Source: Costertonia aggregata (GTDB taxonomy: Bacteria > Bacteroidota > Bacteroidia > Flavobacteriales > Flavobacteriaceae). From it: a DNA stretch of 64,000 bases. The stretch lies in the NCBI RefSeq assembly GCF_013402795.1, contig NZ_CP058595.1, forward strand, positions 1,461,501 to 1,525,500. Direction: 5' to 3'. This document shows, in pieces, positions 61,360 to 64,000 of the stretch. The notes under the pieces were generated by a model. That model did no database searches and was not told where the DNA came from. It saw nothing but the letters and a program-made list of their open reading frames with translations. The position numbers and the translations under genes are program-made. How positions within the stretch are numbered: position 1 is the first letter of the stretch; each line of letters starts with the position of its first letter.

Positions 61360-62532
61360 ATGAAAAACATACTTTATCTATTAGGCATAACTATACTCCT
61401 CCATGCTTGTGGAGGTTCTGGGGAAACGTCTGTCGAAGACCTAGTTTCCCAAGGGGATTTGGAGACCCTAAGGGCCAAAAAAAGTGAAATTTCCGAAAAG
61501 CAGAAAGCATTGGAAACCCAGATAAAACAGTTAGATTCGGCCATAGCTGCAAAAACCGGTGAAGGTAATCTACCGCTGGTCACGACCATTACAGCAAAAG
61601 CCGATACGTTTGATCATTTTCTGGAATTACAGGGAGACGTGAAGACCAAACAAAATGTATTGATATACCCCGAAATGGCCGGCACCTTATATCGTGTGTA
61701 TGTAAAAGAAGGTCAAAAAGTTTCTAAAGGTCAATTATTGGCCGCCATTGATGACGGTGGTATGGGGAGCCAATTGGCCCAGCTCAAGACACAGGCCCAA
61801 TTGGCCAAGACCACTTTTGAGCGTCAAAAACGTTTGTGGGAACAAAAAATAGGTTCTGAAATTCAATATTTGCAGGCAAAAACCAATTACGAGGCTACAG
61901 AAAGTGCGGTAAAACAGGCACAGAGCCAATTGGGAAAATCTACCATCAGGGCGCCGTTTTCCGGTATTATCGATGATGTTATAAAAGATCAGGGTACCGT
62001 GGTAGCACCTGGCCCGGGCTCGGAAGTTTTTCGTATCGTCAACTTGTCCGATATGTATATTGAGGTTGACGTTCCCGAAACATACTTGGATGGTATAACG
62101 GTAGGGAAACAAGCCAAAGTGTACTTTCCGGTATTGGGAGATACCATTGATACTAAAGTTAGGCAAACGGGCAATTTTATAAGCCCAAGTAATAGGGCTT
62201 TTAGTGTTGAAATCCCGGTTCCGAACAAGAAAGGAAACATTAAACCCAACCTAACGGCCAAAGTAAACATCAACGATTATTCCAGTGACAATGCTATAGT
62301 CATTCCACAAAGTATCATTTCTGAAAATGCCGAAGGCGAACAGTATGTGTATGTGGCCAAGCCTGTTGAAGGCGAAAAACATGCTACGATTGCCAAGCGT
62401 ATTGTAACCACGGGGAAAACACAGGGAAGCAATGTTGAAATTTTATCCGGAATTTCAGATGGCGATTACCTTATCAAAGAAGGGGCAAGAAGCGTAAAAG
62501 ATGGTCAAAAAGTGGAAATAAAAAATGGGTAG
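61360..62532 (+). CDS. RND efflux periplasmic adaptor (MFP), lipoprotein
   Basis: Protein of 390 aa with a type II signal peptide (LLHAC, Cys17). A short coiled coil (LVSQGDLETLRAKKSEISEKQKALETQIKQLDSAI) precedes the lipoyl-like half (LIYPEMAGTLYRVYVKEGQKVSKGQLLAAI), the hairpin (KTTFERQKRLWEQKIGSEIQYLQAKTNYEA) and the beta-barrel domain (IVIPQSIISENAEGEQYVYVA). It links the RND pump to TolC. The stop codon TAG (62530-62532) lies inside the first unit of the heptamer repeat that follows. Confidence 0.93.
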   Translation: MKNILYLLGITILLHACGGSGETSVEDLVSQGDLETLRAKKSEISEKQKALETQIKQLDSAIAAKTGEGNLPLVTTITAKADTFDHFLELQGDVKTKQNVLIYPEMAGTLYRVYVKEGQKVSKGQLLAAIDDGGMGSQLAQLKTQAQLAKTTFERQKRLWEQKIGSEIQYLQAKTNYEATESAVKQAQSQLGKSTIRAPFSGIIDDVIKDQGTVVAPGPGSEVFRIVNLSDMYIEVDVPETYLDGITVGKQAKVYFPVLGDTIDTKVRQTGNFISPSNRAFSVEIPVPNKKGNIKPNLTAKVNINDYSSDNAIVIPQSIISENAEGEQYVYVAKPVEGEKHATIAKRIVTTGKTQGSNVEILSGISDGDYLIKEGARSVKDGQKVEIKNG

Positions 62533-62639
62533 ACGGTAGACGGTAGACGGTAGACGGTAGACGGTAGACGGTAGACGGTAGACGGTAGACGGTAGACGGT
62601 AGACGGTAGACGGTAGACGGTAGACGGTAGACGGTAGAC
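62528..62639. repeat. Perfect 7-bp tandem repeat, 16 copies
   Basis: GGTAGAC is repeated 16 times without error (112 nt), starting at the last sense codon of the adaptor gene and ending 43 nt before the pump ATG. Perfect units of this length mutate by slippage. Because 7 is not a multiple of 3, every plus-strand frame meets TAG once every 21 nt, so read-through is blocked in all frames whatever the number of copies. On the minus strand it is open in all frames, which creates a false frame. Confidence 0.97.
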
Positions 62640-62682
62640 AAAAATAAATTTTAAAACTCATCAACTTATAAACAAATCAAAA

Positions 62683-64000
62683 ATGAGTAAGCAGAAAAAA
62701 AACGCCGATAAAGAATTTAAGCTATCCTCATGGGCAATAGACAACCCGTCTGTAATCTATGTCATGATTGCTATTTTCTTGTGGATAGGCTTTTCGGCAT
62801 ATCAAGCTATGCCCCGTGAGGATTTTCCCGAAATCGTTGAGACCAAAGTATATATAAGCACCCCTTACCCGGGCAACACCGCAGAAGACATAGAACGCTT
62901 GATTACCGATCCGTTAGAGGATAGGCTCAAAAACGTAAGTAACGTTGTTGAAATCACTTCTACATCCCAAGAGGACTATTCTATCATTACCGTTGAGTTT
63001 GATGAGGAACTTTCGGTTGAACAAGCCAAACAAAAGGTCAAGGACGAAGTTGATGGTGAAAAAGCGGGCGAAGATTGGCCTACTTTTAACAATGCCAAGG
63101 TAGAGCCCAATGTTTTTGACTTAAACCTGTCGGAATCCTTTCCGATCATGAACATCAATTTTACGGGGGATTATCCGGTAGAAAAGCTAAAGGAGTTTGC
63201 AGAGTACTTACAGGACGAAATCGAGGACCTCTCAGAGATTAAGGAAGTCAGTATTCGCGGTGCACAGGAAAAGGAAGTTGAAGTTGCCGTGGATGTCTAT
63301 AAAATGATGGCCGCGAAAGTCAGTTTTCAAGATGTAATAGGCGCCATAAGCAATGGCAACATGACCATGTCGGCCGGTAATATCAGAAGTGACGAACAGC
63401 GTAGGACCATACGTGTTTTGGGAGAAATCAAAGACCCACAACAACTGAACGATTTTGTGGTAAAATCGGAAAACGGTGCGATATACCTTCGTGATATTGC
63501 AAAAGTCAGTTTTTCGGAAGAGGACAAGACTACCTATGCCCGGGAGTTTGGCGAAAGTGTTGTAATGCTTGACGTAAAAAAGCGCTCCGGTAAAAATATG
63601 ATCGAGGCTTCCCAAAAAATTAGGGCAATCGTAAAAGAGGCCCAGGCGGATTATTATCCGTCGGATTTAAAAATATCGATCGCCAACGATTCATCGGAAA
63701 GAACCTTGAACCAAGTAGACGACTTGGTGAACAATATTATTTTCGGGATTATCTTGGTAGTTACCGTATTGATGTTTTTCCTAGGCTTCCGGAACGCACT
63801 CTTTGTTGGTTTTGCCATACCTATGTCAATGTTCATGTCTTTCGCCATTCTCAACCTTTTTGGCTATACTTTGAATACGATGATTCTCTTTGGGATGATC
63901 ATGGGTCTGGGGATGATGGTAGATAACGGTATCGTGGTCGTTGAGAACGTATACAGATTGATGGACGAGGGCATGTCCCGTACCGAAGCTGCAAAAAAAG
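62683..64000 (+). CDS. RND-family efflux transporter (3' end outside window)
   Basis: The first 439 codons of an inner membrane pump of the HAE1/AcrB type. It opens with a cytoplasmic N-terminus and first helix (SVIYVMIAIFLWIGFSAYQAMPREDFPEI) and has the porter-domain segments VYISTPYPGNTAEDIERLITDPLEDRLKNVSNVVEI. Helices 2-4 region shows LFVGFAIPMSMFMSFAILNLFGYTLNTMILFGMIMGLGMMVDNGIVVVENVYR, with the proton-relay Asp in MMVDNGIVVVEN. It ends at the window edge. It completes the TetR-TolC-adaptor-pump operon. The substrate cannot be judged, but RND pumps with this operon type export drugs, bile-like compounds or metals. Confidence 0.96.
   Translation, partial: MSKQKKNADKEFKLSSWAIDNPSVIYVMIAIFLWIGFSAYQAMPREDFPEIVETKVYISTPYPGNTAEDIERLITDPLEDRLKNVSNVVEITSTSQEDYSIITVEFDEELSVEQAKQKVKDEVDGEKAGEDWPTFNNAKVEPNVFDLNLSESFPIMNINFTGDYPVEKLKEFAEYLQDEIEDLSEIKEVSIRGAQEKEVEVAVDVYKMMAAKVSFQDVIGAISNGNMTMSAGNIRSDEQRRTIRVLGEIKDPQQLNDFVVKSENGAIYLRDIAKVSFSEEDKTTYAREFGESVVMLDVKKRSGKNMIEASQKIRAIVKEAQADYYPSDLKISIANDSSERTLNQVDDLVNNIIFGIILVVTVLMFFLGFRNALFVGFAIPMSMFMSFAILNLFGYTLNTMILFGMIMGLGMMVDNGIVVVENVYRLMDEGMSRTEAAKK

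Noticed and set aside
62528-62639. CRISPR array
   Set aside because: The units are 7 bp, directly adjacent and without spacers, and no cas genes are present.
62455-62664. Minus-strand frame encoding a Ser-Thr-Val-Tyr-Arg-Leu-Pro repeat protein
   Set aside because: It is the heptamer repeat read on the minus strand, which has no stops in any frame; there is no support for expression.

Overview
The window reads as chromosomal DNA of a Bacteroidota bacterium, most likely a marine member of the Flavobacteriaceae. The reasons are a SusC/SusD pair, an AraR of the NUDIX type, a TonB-linked outer membrane economy, SPII signal peptides ending in a Cys, AT-rich leaders without Shine-Dalgarno sequences, TTG starts, TAnnTTTG promoter elements, a tricorn protease, and carotenoid genes. 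No rRNA, CRISPR array, intact insertion sequence or integrase gene was seen. The genus is not determinable from what is visible.

Region 1 (1-14.7 kb, all minus strand) is a phospho-signalling and envelope cluster. In order of transcription it holds a PcfJ-like protein, an M48 protease, a double-FHA ABC transporter, a LEA14-type lipoprotein, an ECF sigma factor, a membrane anti-sigma-like protein, a WG-repeat protein, a large membrane Ser/Thr kinase, small exported proteins, a small membrane protein and a PP2C phosphatase that runs off the left edge. Four promoters in this cluster share a two-block motif with identical 15-nt spacing (GATGAY-N15-KTATAYACG). I infer that this is the target of the cluster's own sigma factor. 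It is the strongest candidate here for an undescribed system.

Region 2 (14.7-33 kb) is arabinose and arabinogalactan catabolism. A minus-strand series (araB, araD, sodium symporter, araA, GH2 beta-galactosidase, SusC, SusD, GH53 galactanase) is divergent from araR, with two AraR-like palindromes between them. At the far end transketolase and transaldolase face away, behind a perfect 47-bp palindrome whose core matches the AraR operator. Uptake, depolymerisation, arabinose conversion and the pentose phosphate shunt thus look like one regulon.

Region 3 (33-48.3 kb) is mostly housekeeping: a tRNA-Asn beside a tRNA 3' remnant, RseP, SCO1, the Feo iron system with its small Cys-rich protein, DUF423, a TetR-controlled SDR, a SnoaL-like protein, tricorn protease, DUF2141 and an S9 peptidase.

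Region 4 (48.3-51.4 kb) is a tandem, partly duplicated cassette: a 414-aa putative toxin translationally coupled to a membrane protein, then two truncated copies of the toxin tip, one followed by a diverged membrane paralogue. It looks like a polymorphic toxin-immunity array.

Region 5 (51.4-64 kb) holds a ZIP transporter, a DtxR regulator, a TonB receptor, lycopene cyclase, a polyprenyl synthase, a second ECF sigma factor, and a TetR-TolC-adaptor-RND efflux operon. A perfect 16-copy heptamer repeat lies between the adaptor and pump genes. The pump gene is cut by the right edge.
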